From Darksidea phi (Eukaryota; Ascomycota; Dothideomycetes; Pleosporales; Lentitheciaceae): 64,000 nt of DNA. The stretch spans positions 117,334 to 181,333 of the forward strand of contig JASJFT010000086.1 of the NCBI GenBank assembly GCA_030770425.1, given 5' to 3'. The translations under genes were made by a program, and so were the position numbers. Of this stretch, positions 26,863 to 38,990 are shown piece by piece. The stretch's first letter is position 1; each line of letters opens with the position of its first letter. The notes under the pieces were generated by a model. That model saw only the letters and a program-made list of their open reading frames with translations, made no database searches and was not told the DNA's origin.

Positions 26863-27048
26863 TATAAGGTATATATAGATAGGTAGATATAAAAATACTA
26901 AGGTAGTAAAAGAGTTATATTCGGATAGAGATAAGATAAATTCTTAAGAAGACGTAATAGTAGAATATAGAACTATATAGAGTCTAGTATATAATTATAA
27001 CTAGGCTAATAATAATCTAGAAGTCCTCTAGTAAAAGTAGGTATAATA
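26863..27048 (-). repeat. E4 5' LTR (right on the plus strand)
   Basis: Partner of 11431-11616. It is followed directly by GATAC (27049-27053), after which E2 sequence resumes. Confidence 0.87.
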
Positions 27049-27053
27049 GATAC

Positions 27054-30000
27054 TATAATTTTCCTAGGGGATTATTTATATATATATCTTCTTAATAAAG
27101 AATATCTAATAATCGAATACTATATATATAACTATAAGAATTAGATTATAGTATACGAAGAGTAGAGATAGCTAGAATAGAATAGTTACTATAATAATAA
27201 ATATAAAAAGTATTTCCTAATAAAATATACTATAGAATAATAGCTATAAAGACTAACTAAAATAGATACTAAGAGGTATAAATAGAATAATAACTATAGA
27301 ACTACGTATTAAGAACCTAACTATAAGATAATATATTAGATATACTATAATAAGTTATATATTCTATACCTAGTATAAAGAGAGCTTATAACTAGAAGGG
27401 AAGAAGATATCTTCTATCTAAATCTCTAAAGACGAGAATACCTCGTTAAATAGTATAATAGGTATAATTACTAGCTATAGAATTAGAATAATCTAAATAA
27501 TCTAGAGGTTAGAAGGTAGCTATAAGTCTTAGATATATAGTAAGGATACTATAATATCTAGAATAACGGAGAGAAGGTAAAAATTAGTTATAAGAACGTA
27601 CTATTATTAGAAAAAAGCTAGGAAGAAGGGCTATAAGAGGTATTAAACTAGAAACTACCTATTAAAGCTAGAAAGATAATAGATCTAGGTTAGAAACGAG
27701 TAAATAGCTTATTCTTTTAGTAGAAGGAAGAACCTAGATCTAATAAACGTTATTCTACATTTCGATATAAGTTTAGGAAACGTTAGAATAAGATCTAAGA
27801 ACTAGATAATAATCCTAATAATTAGGTTATCTATAATAATAAGCTAAAAAACTAGGTTATTATTAGCTATATAAGAGTTATATTAATAAAAGTATCTAAA
27901 AGATAACTTTATAAATCGTATAAGAAGGTATCTAATAACTAGCTAGATTAGAGGTAGACGTACGGATTTATAGATAGAAAGTCTAAACTATTATAGATAG
28001 TAAAGTAGAGTTTATACTCCTATTATTATAGATAATAGAGGAATATAGGATTTTTTACTAAACTAAAATAAAATCTATATAAGTAGAACTTAGAGATAGA
28101 TTATCTATAGAATATAGAGAAGGTATAATTCGTCTTAAAATATAAGAAGTAACCTTAGAGGTAGAGAACGTTAAAGACTATTATAAATTTAATATTATAG
28201 AAATCGGAGATACTAATATAATTATTAGTTATAATTAGCTAGTAAAATATAATCTATAGATAGATTAGAAGCTATATAAAGTACTAGGCTATAAGCGAGT
28301 AGCTCGAGTTATAGAAACTAGAAGACTAGATAGATCTAGTTATAAGATCTAGTATATACCCTAAAAAGGGAGAATAGACTTAATTTTACTTTATAAGATC
28401 GCGAGAATCTATAAGAAGAATCTATAGAGAGTTAATATTATTATAATATAAAGAGTCGCGACTATATAAGAAAAACTATAACTAATAATACCTTAAGAAT
28501 ATAAGGAGTTCTAAGAGTTATTTAAAGAATATCCGAATATAGATTTACTAGAGTACTAGGAATAGGATTATAAGATATACCTAAAAGAAGATATAAAGCT
28601 TAAGCCTAGACCTATATACTCGTTAATAGTAGATTAATAAGAAGAATTAAAAGAGTACCTTATAAAGAACCTAAAAAGGGGATATATTAGAGAAAGTTAG
28701 AACTTTATAGTATTATTAGTTCTATTTATTTTAAAGAAGAATAGAAAGTTATAACTTTATATAAACTATAGATACTTAAATAATATTATAAAGAAAAATA
28801 GATATTTACTACTACTAATTAGAGAACTTATAGACCGGCTCTAAGGAGTTAAGTAGATTATAAAATTTAATATCTAGAAAGAATTTTATAGAATTTAAAT
28901 AGTAAAAGGGTATAAAAAGTATATAGTATTTAAGACCTAATATAGACTCTATAAGTATAGAGTTATACTATTTAGATTAATAAATATACTAGTAATATTT
29001 TAGTCGATTATTAATAGAATATTAAATAAATACTTAGACGTATTCTATATAGTATATCTAGACGACATTCTTATATATAGTAAAGGAATACTAGAAGAAT
29101 ATAAAGAATATATAAAGAAAGTACTATAAAAGCTATAGTAAAATAAGTTACTACTTTATCTAAATAAATACGAATTCTATAGAATAGAAACTAAATATCT
29201 AGATTTTATTATTTTATAAGAAGGAGTATCTATAGACCCTAAAAAAGTATAGACTATAAGAGAATAACTAATTCTAATATTAGTTAAGGACGTATAATTC
29301 TTTTTAGAATTTACTAACTTCTATTAAAAGTTTATTAGAGACTACTTAAAGACTATAACTTTACTTATAGAGATAACTAAGAAAGAAAAAGAATTCTAGT
29401 AGAACTAAAAATAATAAAAAGCTTTTAATAAACTTAAAAGTCTATTTATATTAGTATCTATACTATAGATATACGACCTAATAAAATCTCTTAGAGTAGA
29501 GATAGATATATTAGACTACGTACTAGAAGTAATACTTATTTAGTAGAGGAAAGATAGAAAATAGAGACTAGTATTCTACTATTTATATAAGTTTAGTAAA
29601 GAAGAAGTAAACTACGACGTTTATAATAAGGAACTTAGTACTATTATATTAGTATTTAAATAATAGAGACTATAGCTTATAGAAGCTAAGTATAAGATTA
29701 AGGTTATTATAGACTACTAGAACCTTATAAGTTTTACGACTACGAAGAAACTTAACTAATAATAATTCTAATAGTTAGAATTACTAGTAGATTACGACTT
29801 TAAGATAAATTACTAACTAAAAATATTAAATAGAGTAGTAGATACTCTTAGTAGAAGATTAGACCTTTAAGGTACTAATAAACCTATTATATACGAACTA
29901 GTCCTATAAAAGAAGTTTAATAAAACTCTTATTTATAACTATATAAGGCTAATAAAGATTATAATAGTAGTAGATATTAAAGAAAAATAGTAAAAAAGGG

Positions 30001-32155
30001 CCTAAGAACTTATCTAAGGTAGCGATAGAGGAATAGAGGGAGATAAAATACTCTCTAATAGGAAAGAATACTCTACTTTAAAGAATAACTTAGAGATAAG
30101 ACTCTATATACTACTAGATCTTAGAGGAGATCTTATATAGAAAATCTACGAGAATAAGATACTAGAATACCTAGGAATTAATAAAATAGTTAGATATATA
30201 GATAGAGAATACCTACTTACTAATATAAGAGAGAAAGTTCGGAAAGTAATAGACGACTATTTAGAATATTCTAAGAATAAATCTAAGAGATATAAGTTCT
30301 ATAGGTTACTTTAACTACTAGTACTACCTATACGACTATAGACTTATATTATAATAGACTTTATAGTAAAACTACTACTATTATTAGAACTAGGATTAGA
30401 AAGATTATACGATATAATTATAGTAATTATAGATTAATTAACTAAGGTAGTATACTTTATCCCGATAAACGAAGTAATTATAGTAGAAAATATAGCTTAC
30501 GAGGTTAAGAGGATACTTATTACTAATTATAGACTACTAGAATAGATTCTTATAGATAGAGATAAACTATTTACTTTAAAGTTTTAAAGTACGCTACTTA
30601 TAAAACTAGAAATAGAAAGAAAGCTATTAACTAGCTTTTATTTATAGATAGATAGATAGACGAAATAGATAAACTAAACTCTAAAAGAGTATCTAAGATT
30701 CTATATTAATAAGTTATAGAATAACTAGGTTAAATTACTACTAATAGTATAATTAGCGTATAATAATAAGAAGTCTATAATAACTAAATACTTACTATAT
30801 TACGTAAACTATAAATATAAGCTAATAACTTATAGAGATCTAAAGAATATCGAAAGTATATCTACTAGAGTAAAAGAGAAGACCTATTTAATATAAGAAC
30901 TATATAAAGAACTTAATATATAGATAGTATATAAGAACCTTATAATAGCTAAAATAGTAAATAAAAGAAGGCTCGAGGGACCGACCCTTAAGAGGGAGGA
31001 TAAAGTTTTTCTTTTATAATAAAACTTAAAAACTAAACGACTATATAATAAACTAGATAATTTACGAATTAGACTATTCGAAATTAAAGAAAAAACGAAA
31101 CTAGTTAACTATAGGCTAAAGCTAGCTAAAGATATAAAGATATATCTAGTATTCTATATATTATTACTAGAACTAGTACTAGAAGACGCCGAAGTAGCTA
31201 CTAATATCGAACTCGAGGACGAGGAATATAAGGTCGAGGAAATTTAAGAGCTATAAAAGTTCGGACGTTAGTAGAAATATTTAGTTAAATAGATAGAATA
31301 GCCTACTAGTTAGAATATATAGAAACTAATTAAGAACCTATAAAACTACTAAAGGCTAGTTAAGTAGTATTACTAGAAGTACCTAGAGGCGGAAGCTCCT
31401 AACTATCTAGAAAGAAGAAGTTAGTAAACTTATATAGTAAGGGTTACTATAGTAACTTAAGTAAGTTAGAAGAAGTAGAACGTTTAGCTTTCTCTTACTC
31501 TAACTAATCTAACTTCTTAAGGAACGCGAGTTTATAATAGTATATTTTAGTATCGTAATACTCTAGGTTCTAAAGTTACTTTAAGAGACGGGCTTTATAA
31601 GTATAAAGCTCGACTATTTAAATAAAGGTCTTATTATAGGTAGAATATATAGTATTTAACTTAGTCTAAAAGTCGAATTTCTATTTATCTATCTTTATCT
31701 AATCTCTCTTAGTTATAACTAGGTTATACTTCGATTTATAACGAATATACTCTATATAAAAACTAGACTAAAGGTTAATATAATAAGTTTAAGAAGGCTA
31801 TACGGTATAATAATAAGAATAAGATATTAGTATAGGACGAGAATAAGTAAATAAGCGATCTATAAGACGACGATAACGTTTAAAACGAGTTATCGTAGGA
31901 GCCTTAGGTATTATTAGAACCTAGAAAGTTAATTAAGGATAGAGAATAGTTAATTCTACGTAGATAGTAGATCGATTACTCTTATATATTATTAAAAAGA
32001 TAGAATAACTATAGCCCTAGACGGACTATATAGTATATATATATAGAGTACGGTATAGTTTAGAAAAAGAAACCTACTAAGTAAGAGTACTACTAGCTAG
32101 GGTATAGTAGGTATAATAAAGTCTTTAAGAATAAAGCTTAAGAGGAGGGAATAAG
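27054..32155 (+). pseudogene. E2 pol-side internal region, RIP-destroyed
   Basis: Continues E2 after the E4 insertion. RT region about 28600-29400 with the intact VYLDDILIYS box. RNase H should follow at about 29450-29850, by position only. Integrase zinc-finger and catalytic core about 30250-30960, then the chromodomain-like block near 31230-31345. About 800 bp of unassigned sequence precedes the PPT. Stops occur throughout. Confidence 0.75.
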
Positions 32156-32591
32156 TATTATAACCCTAGAATCGAAAGAATATAAGGTAAGCTCTAAACG
32201 TAGCTAGAACGATCGAGCTATACTTAATTAGTAATCTAATATTATATAACTTAGAAGTTATAGAAGTTATTAAGATAATAACTTCTATAACTACTATAGA
32301 AGTTATAGAAGCTATAGAAGTTACTACTTCTACTACTACTACTACTATCTTAAGAAATAAGAATAGGTATAAGAGGACGGAGGATCTCTTAGACTTTCTA
32401 TTTTAATTTCTTATAGTTAATTCTCTTTAGTTTATCTAATACTTACGGATAAGATTAAATCTTTCCTTAAGTAGTTATTCTAGTAATAGAATTCGTTAAC
32501 TTAACCTTAACCTATTAAAATCTAATAATACGATAAACGTACTATTAGTTCTAATCTAAATCCTATATTAAAGTACGTATAATATATAATA
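32156..32591 (+). repeat. E2 3' LTR (436 bp)
   Basis: Matches 9484-9955 but lacks one 36-bp unit. Followed by CTATC, the target duplication, and then E1 sequence. Confidence 0.9.
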
Positions 32592-32596
32592 CTATC

Positions 32597-35500
32597 TTAG
32601 ACTACTTTTTAAAAGTTAACTTAGATAAGCTATTCTTTAAAAGAAAGAATATTAATTATAAAATTATTCTTAAGGATAATATAAGTAAGTTTAATATAAG
32701 TTTATTTTATAATATATTCCTTAAATATTTAAAGCTACTAAAAGTATACTTAGAAAAGTATCTAAAGAAAGACTTTATTATAACTAGTAATACTAACTTT
32801 ATCTTACCTATTCTATTTATTAAGAAGCTAGAGGGGGGATAAAAATTCTATATTAACTATTAAAAAATTAATATAATAATAAAGAAAGACGTTATAACTA
32901 TTCTTTTAATTAAGAAGATATTAATATAACTCTTTAAAGTAAAGGTCTTTACTAAGCTAGACGTATATTAGGTCTTCTATTATATTAGATTAGATTCTAA
33001 TATAGAGAACCTTATAACTTTTAAAATATAATATAGAAATTATAAATATTATATTTTATCTTTTAAACTATATAATAGACTAGTAACCTTTTAATACTAT
33101 ATTAATTAAATACTTAAGAACGATATTAACGAGATCTATACTATCTATATAGATAATATTTTAATCTATTTAAAAGATCTTCTTAAGTATAAGAAATATA
33201 TAAGTAAAATTTTAGATAAACTTAGAAAGACTAGACTATAGGTTAATATTAAAAAAAGTAAGTTTATAATTACTAAGATAAAGTTTCTAAATTTTATTAT
33301 TAGTATTAAAGGGATTTATATAGTCCCTAATAAGATAGTAACTATTAAAGACTAGAAGAAACCTATAATTCTAAAAGAATTATAAGCTTACTTAGGCTTT
33401 TATAACTACTATTATAAGTAGCTAAAAAACTATAGTTATATAGTCTACCTACTTATCTAATTACTATAAAAGGGAAAATTCTATACCTTTAGATCTAAAG
33501 AGTAAGCTATATTTAAGAAAAGTAAGGTATTATTATATTTAAATATTATTATAAGATATTACTTATTCTATTATAGGACTTATATAGAAATTAATATAAG
33601 TAATAGTATTCTAGTAGATATCTTTACGTAGCTCTAAGATAATAGAATCTAATAATCTATAGTCTACTTTATAAAGATAATAAAGTTTATAAAAATAAAC
33701 TATAAGATCTATAATAAAGAGATACTTATAATTATAAGAGGTTTAAATAAATAAAGGGCTTAGCTTATAAAGTTATAACTAAATAAACCCTTCTAAGTTA
33801 TTATTAATTATTAGATACTAGAGTATTTCTTAACTAAATATAAACTAACCCTATAATAGACTTATTAGGTCGAGAAGCTTATAGACTATTACTATACTAT
33901 TTATTATTACCTTAAAACTACTAATATTATTACGAATACTCTCTTTTAAAAATAAGAGGAGTTAAAAACTTAGAAGAAAAAAGATAAAGTTATTAAGACT
34001 TATATTTTTATCCCCTTTAGATAAATCTTTACTATAATAACTATCTTAATAGCTACTACTAATATCTAGAATTCTAAGTATAAAACTAAAGTTTATTCTT
34101 ATCTACTTCTTAATTATATACTTTATAAAAATTATATATATACTATACTTAAATTAAAGTAAAAGTTAATCTATTAAGAATATAAGTACTTATTCTTAAC
34201 TCTATCTAGACTTCTCCTCTAAAAAGAGAAGTTAGTAGTATCTAAAGTAAGGTTTCTTAAGACTTATTTTATCTAGATAGTATATACTATATAGATTACT
34301 ACTTATTTAAATATAAAGAAAACTATTAGACTTTTAAGAAATCTATACTACTAGGGTATAATAAATAAAGATATAAAATATTATATAAGAAACTATAAGT
34401 AATACTAATAGAGTTATAAGTTTTAAGATAAGACTCTAGATCTTCTTAAACTACTCTTTATACCTAAGAGAGTATAGAAAGATATTTCTATAGACTTTAA
34501 AAGCTTCTTAAAGAACTATAAGAAATATAATAATATATTTATAGTAATATATAGATTATTAAAATATACTTTCTTATTACTCTACTTTAAGATTATTACT
34601 ACTAAAGATATAGCTACTCTTTACTATATATATATATAGTAAGTCTTTAGTCCTCTATATACTATAGTCTTAAATTAAAATCTATAGTTCGTCTTAAACT
34701 TTATAAAAGAATTATATAGGTTTATAGAAATTAGCTAGTTATTATCTATAATCTACTATCTATAGACTAATAGTAATATAGAAGTTTTTAATTAATAGTT
34801 AGACTAATAATTACGCCCCTTTATAAACTTCTATTAGAATAACTAGTTTAATCTTCTATCTAGTATAGACTAGGTCTAGATAATTCTTTTATATAATATA
34901 ATAGGATTTTTTCTATTTAAGATCGAATTTAGCTATAGGACTTATTACTACTAGAATTAATAAGAACGCGTCTATAAACCCTCTAAATTACTAGATAATA
35001 TAACTACGTAGATAGTTTAAGAGTTTATAAAAATCTAAACTAATATAGTTTAATAGGTTTATAACTATATTTAAGCTAATATTATAATAGTTTAGAAAGT
35101 CTAAAGTCGATAAGTTAATAAAAAATACTATCTTCTAGATTTTAATATAGGAGATTAAGTCTATATTATACCTAAGAAATTTACTATCGTAAAACTAAGT
35201 CTAAAATTAGACTAGTAAATATATAGACCTTATTTTATTATTAGCTAAAGATATAGCTTCTATATAGTTTAGTTATCCTTTTATATAAAGATATATAATA
35301 TTTTCTATATAGATAGATTATATAAAGCTATATAAGATCTATTATTTAGTTAAGTACTTTCTAAAGAACTAGCTATAAAAGTAAATAAGTATTTTAAATA
35401 ACTAGTAGTTTATATTCTTAATAGCTAGATTATTTATAGTAAGCTCTACTACTAAATAAAATAGGTAGACTATAACCTAGATCTAATCTATTACTTAATA

Positions 35501-36347
35501 AGTAATTTTATAAACGTAGTCTAAAAAGTAAAAGAGTTCTATAATAAGTACCTTAATAAGCTAGATCTATCTAAATAGTTAATCTAGTAGCTAGAAGCTA
35601 TATTATAAAATAAGTTCCTTAGCCCCTAGTTAGAAGACGAGATACTAGTTAAGATAGGAATCTAAAAAAATTACTAGTATAAAGTATAGGTCTTCGTTCT
35701 TTATAGTTTACTAAAATAGATAGTATAATACCTAAAGCCTATAATAACTATTCCTAGGCTTAGGGTATCTTTCTTTTATAGTCTACTAAAATAGATAGTA
35801 TATAGTCTAAAGCTTATAGTAATTACCTCTAAGCTTAGGACTTCTCTTCTTTATAATCTACTAAAATAAGTAGTATAATATCTAGAATCTATAGTAACTA
35901 CCTCTAAGTTTAGAGTACCCTTCTATAGTCTTACTTTACTATAGATAGAAATATAGGAGGAGTAAGTCTTATTCTTTAGTAGGGCTATACGTATATAACT
36001 TCTAAATAATATAAAAAACTAAGTTACTAATATTCTCTTATATATTCTATAATATCCTTTAAATATACTAAGTATATTACGTAGTATATATATTAGAAAA
36101 ATATTTTTTAGATAATAATTTATATAATAAAACGAGTAAATATATATAGGACTATATAACGTTAATATACTTTAAGAACGATTTAAAGGATATTAGTTAA
36201 ATTATTTTTCGAGTAAGAAGTAATAGATATAGATATCTATTTATCTCTCTTACTCCCTCTCCCTCTTCTTCTCTTAAAAAGCGTTTTTTCTTAATTATTC
36301 GTTTACTAGGTCCTTAAGGATAAGACCTTATTCTAGAAGAAAGATAA
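32597..36347 (+). pseudogene. E1 pol-side internal region, RIP-destroyed
   Basis: Resumes E1 just upstream of RT. RT about 32820-33450, integrase about 34200-34850, capsid-distal linker about 35130-35320 and a chromodomain-like block about 35390-35580. A tandem repeat of about 76 bp in three copies follows (about 35697-35930). Stops occur throughout. Confidence 0.72.
35697..35930 (+). repeat. About 76-bp tandem repeat, three copies, near the E1 3' end
   Basis: Three successive units begin near 35697, 35772 and 35847. Each contains a TCTACTAAAATAGATAGTAT-like segment and ends with a CTAAGCTTAGG-like segment. It lies after the chromodomain and may once have encoded a repetitive tail. Confidence 0.6.
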
Positions 36348-36615
36348 TATTATAACCTATTCTCTAGATAACCTAGTTATTTTACTTATTTTCTATTTCG
36401 ATTAGTAGATTAGGTAATCCTAAGGATTAATCTAATAGTTAGTTAGTTTATTTAGTATACTAAGCCCTATTCGGGTATAAGAACCCCCCGTTCTTATACC
36501 CTTATAGTACTATCTTAGGATAGCTTTAATATACCAATTTTACTATTAGTTAATTAGAAGACTACCTTAGCTATTATAACTCCTAGTTAATTATACTTAG
36601 TTCTAGGGTCTTATA
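36348..36615 (+). repeat. E1 3' LTR
   Basis: 268 bp, partner of 5706-5973. Followed by GTAGA (36616-36620), after which the pre-insertion sequence resumes. Confidence 0.88.
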
Positions 36616-36620
36616 GTAGA

Positions 36621-38886
36621 TATATAAACTAATCTTTTATATATATAAACTATAACTTTATAATTATAATTAATAATATTATTAAGCTTATAATTTAGAT
36701 ATTTTTATAAATAATAATATTATATATAAATATATCTATAGATTATAATAGAATAAAATAATAATTTATAAAGCTAGTATAATATAATAGTAAAGGAAGT
36801 CTTTTAATTAAACGTTAAAGGCTTAGATAAGCGATAAAACGTTAGATTAGACTTTAAAGAGATATTATTTAAGAGTATCTTTAACTAAAGCTTATTATCT
36901 ATTCTATTATATAATAGATAGAAGAAATAGTTTAATCGATTAATTATTTAGTTATCTAGTCTATTAATACTCTCTTCTATTTCTTTAAATATAGGTTATA
37001 AGCTCTACTACTTTATCGCTAATATATCTATATACTATAATAATATAGAAAGTTATCTTATATTTAAAAAGTAGAGATAGATTTAAAAAAGAAGTAAAGA
37101 GAGTACTTAGTATTTTATATATAAATCTTTAATATTTAGCTATTTTATAAAAATATCCTATAGCTACTAGTTCTAATTAGAATTTTTTTTTTAAGAAAAG
37201 CTATATTATATAACTATACGATTATAGAAAAGTTTTTCTAATTAATAATAAACTATATATATTTAAAGATTAATACTAAAATTTTTACTATATATAAAAA
37301 GAGTAGAACGTTTAATATTAATTAACTATAGAATAGTAGTATTATATATTATACGTATCTTTATACGAGATTCGGATTATAGTTAATAGTATATTTATTA
37401 TATTATTAGATTCTAATAGATTAAGATTAAGTTAAAGAATTTTATTATTAGATTAACTACTTAAGAAAAGATTTAATCTTATTTATAAGTATTAGATAAA
37501 ACTAAAGAATTAATTATAAAGAGTTATAATAGGAAATCTAGAAGATTCTCTACTTTCTTATATCTATCTTTCTATATTATACTCTACTTACTCTATTTAC
37601 TAAGATATAGATTAACTAGATTATTATTAGTTATACTCTACTTACTCTACTTACTAAGATATAGATTAATTAGATTATTATTATATAATATTAGATTACT
37701 AACTAAGCTCTTATCTTAGCTTTTAACTTTCTTAAGATATCCTATATCTTATAGCTCGTATAGGATTATAATAAGTAGATAGTTAATATTAATTAGAGTT
37801 TAGTAATTCTATTATTTAGTCTTTAAGATAATCTAAATAGTATATAATAATTATATATTTAAAGAATTATTATATCTATTTATATTATTAAATATATAAA
37901 TTATATAAAATAATATAATTAATACTTTTATATAACTTATATAAAGAACTATACTTATATATATTAAAAAATAATAAATATAATTTATTATTAAGTAAAA
38001 AAACTTCTTTATAATAGTATAGTTATTTAATATAACTTTTTCTTAAAAAAAATTATTAAGAATTATCTAACTAGGGTTTAAAATAATCTTAATATAGATC
38101 TTAATATATTTAAGATTATAAGAAAATCTTAAGAAAAATTAATAGACTTAATAATAATCTAAAAGTATTTAAAAGTACTTAAGAATAACTAATTATAAAG
38201 TAAAAAGACTACTTATATAATTTTTATTTATTATTATTTAAATTAATAAAGTATTAATAAGTTTAATTAATAGTATTCTTCTTTATTATAATAGTAATAT
38301 AAGAGATATATAATAATTAGATATAAATACTATTCTTAAAAATAATCTTAAGTTAATAATTTCTAATAGATTACTTTTTAGAAGTATTATTTATTTTAAA
38401 GAAATTATAAGACTAATTAAAATAAAAGAAAAGAAAATTTATATCTATTAGTATCTAAATATATCTAAAAATTTCTATTAATATACTTAAAAACCTTTCT
38501 AGAAGTATAATAAAAAGAGGTTAAAAAAAGAAAATAAAAAGTTAGATTAAGAATATTTATAGTTTAAGTATTAAGACTTTTATTTATTACTAAAATTATA
38601 TAATCTACTAGTACGATAACTATATAATATTATACTAATTAAGATAAAAATAAAGCTCTTTTAAAGATTTATATAATAAATAAGATTTAAGTTTAAAGGA
38701 ATCTAAAAGGGTTTAAAGAGTACTTAGAAATAACTCTTATTTTTAACTAGATTTAAAGGCTATCCCTAGTTCGTATACGAGTCTAAGAGGCTTCAAGATT
38801 ATTAAAAGGGCTAGAAAAAGATTAAAAGGTATCTAAAAGGTATTCCTTAGGACATCTCGGGTTAAAGAGTCCTAAGGAGGGGGATA
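36621..38886. repeat. RIP-mutated flank right of E1
   Basis: AT-rich repeat mosaic. The first stretch is the continuation of the sequence left of E1, as shown by the uninterrupted inverted relative at about 41210-41390. It contains the TIR element at 37181-38054. It ends with a purine-rich run (AAGGAGGGGGATAATA, about 38873-38888) like a polypurine tract. No open frame. Confidence 0.55.
37181..38054. mobile_element. Small TIR element, RIP-mutated
   Basis: About 75 bp at the left end (AATTTTTTTTTTAAGAAAAG onward) recur inverted at the right end, up to ACTTTTTCTTAAAAAAAATT at about 38034-38054. The interior has a two-copy tandem repeat near 37576-37690 and no coding trace. Single ends of the same family occur near 42785-42850 and 62490-62560. 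Probably a non-autonomous DNA transposon; superfamily unknown. Confidence 0.5.
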
Positions 38887-38990
38887 ATATTAGGTATTGG
38901 TCCCTAGGGGAGTTATCTAATGGCCTTATATATCTCTCGGGCGAATCGGACCCCGGAGGGGTAGCGATTCGTCTCGTTTACACCCTAATC
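38887..38990 (+). repeat. Possible LTR or repeat remnant at the island edge
   Basis: A polypurine-like run is followed by TATTAGGTATTGGTCCC, resembling an LTR start after a PPT. GTTTACA near 38976-38982 resembles an LTR end (compare E3's GTTTAACA). No partner copy in the window. CA and TG reappear here. Speculative. Confidence 0.3.

Larger units (their letters stand above)
11426..27053 (-). mobile_element. E4: minus-strand Ty3/Gypsy chromovirus-like element nested in E2
   Basis: LTRs 11431-11616 and 26863-27048 are 186 bp each. GATAC flanks both sides (11426-11430 and 27049-27053). Orientation is minus: a polypyrimidine tract (CCTTTCCCTTTTC) lies just inside the left LTR, as a minus-strand PPT, and RT reads Y-L-D-N on the minus strand at 16648-16659. 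The integrase core start is near 14900 and a chromodomain-like stretch about 13830-13975. About 8.6 kb remain once E3 is removed, of which some 2.2 kb (11617-13800) lie beyond the chromodomain and are unassigned. The frames are RIP-destroyed. Confidence 0.87.
9479..32596 (+). mobile_element. E2: Ty3/Gypsy chromovirus-like element nested in E1
   Basis: LTRs 9484-9955 (472 bp) and 32156-32591 (436 bp) begin TATTATAACCC and end TATAATA. The duplication CTATC lies at 9479-9483 and 32592-32596. E2's own DNA is 9484-11430 and 27049-32591, about 7.5 kb without E4. Gag has a CX2CX4HX4C zinc-knuckle pattern at 10913-10954 once C-to-T changes are allowed for. RT retains an unmutated VYLDDILIYS box at 29052-29081. 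The integrase core is about 30290-30960 and a chromodomain-like stretch about 31223-31345. A purine tract (32140-32155) precedes the 3' LTR. The frames are RIP-destroyed. Confidence 0.9.
5701..36620 (+). mobile_element. E1: outermost Ty3/Gypsy chromovirus-like element, with nested insertions
   Basis: LTRs 5706-5973 and 36348-36615 (268 bp each) start TATTATA and end CTTATA, as expected of TG..CA ends after RIP. The 5-bp duplication GTAGA lies at 5701-5705 and 36616-36620. E1's own sequence is 5706-9483 (gag side) and 32597-36615 (pol side), about 7.8 kb after removing E2. RT sits near 32820-33450, with a Y-I-D-N box at 33146-33157 where YxDD is expected. The integrase region is about 34200-34850 and a chromodomain-like stretch about 35390-35580. 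A purine tract precedes the 3' LTR. All frames are broken by RIP stops; dead. Confidence 0.88.

Noticed and set aside
5701..36623. 8-bp target duplication GTAGATAT for E1
   Set aside because: The last three bases are the TAT that starts the LTR itself. With the LTR beginning TATTATA in both copies, the duplication is the normal 5 bp, GTAGA.
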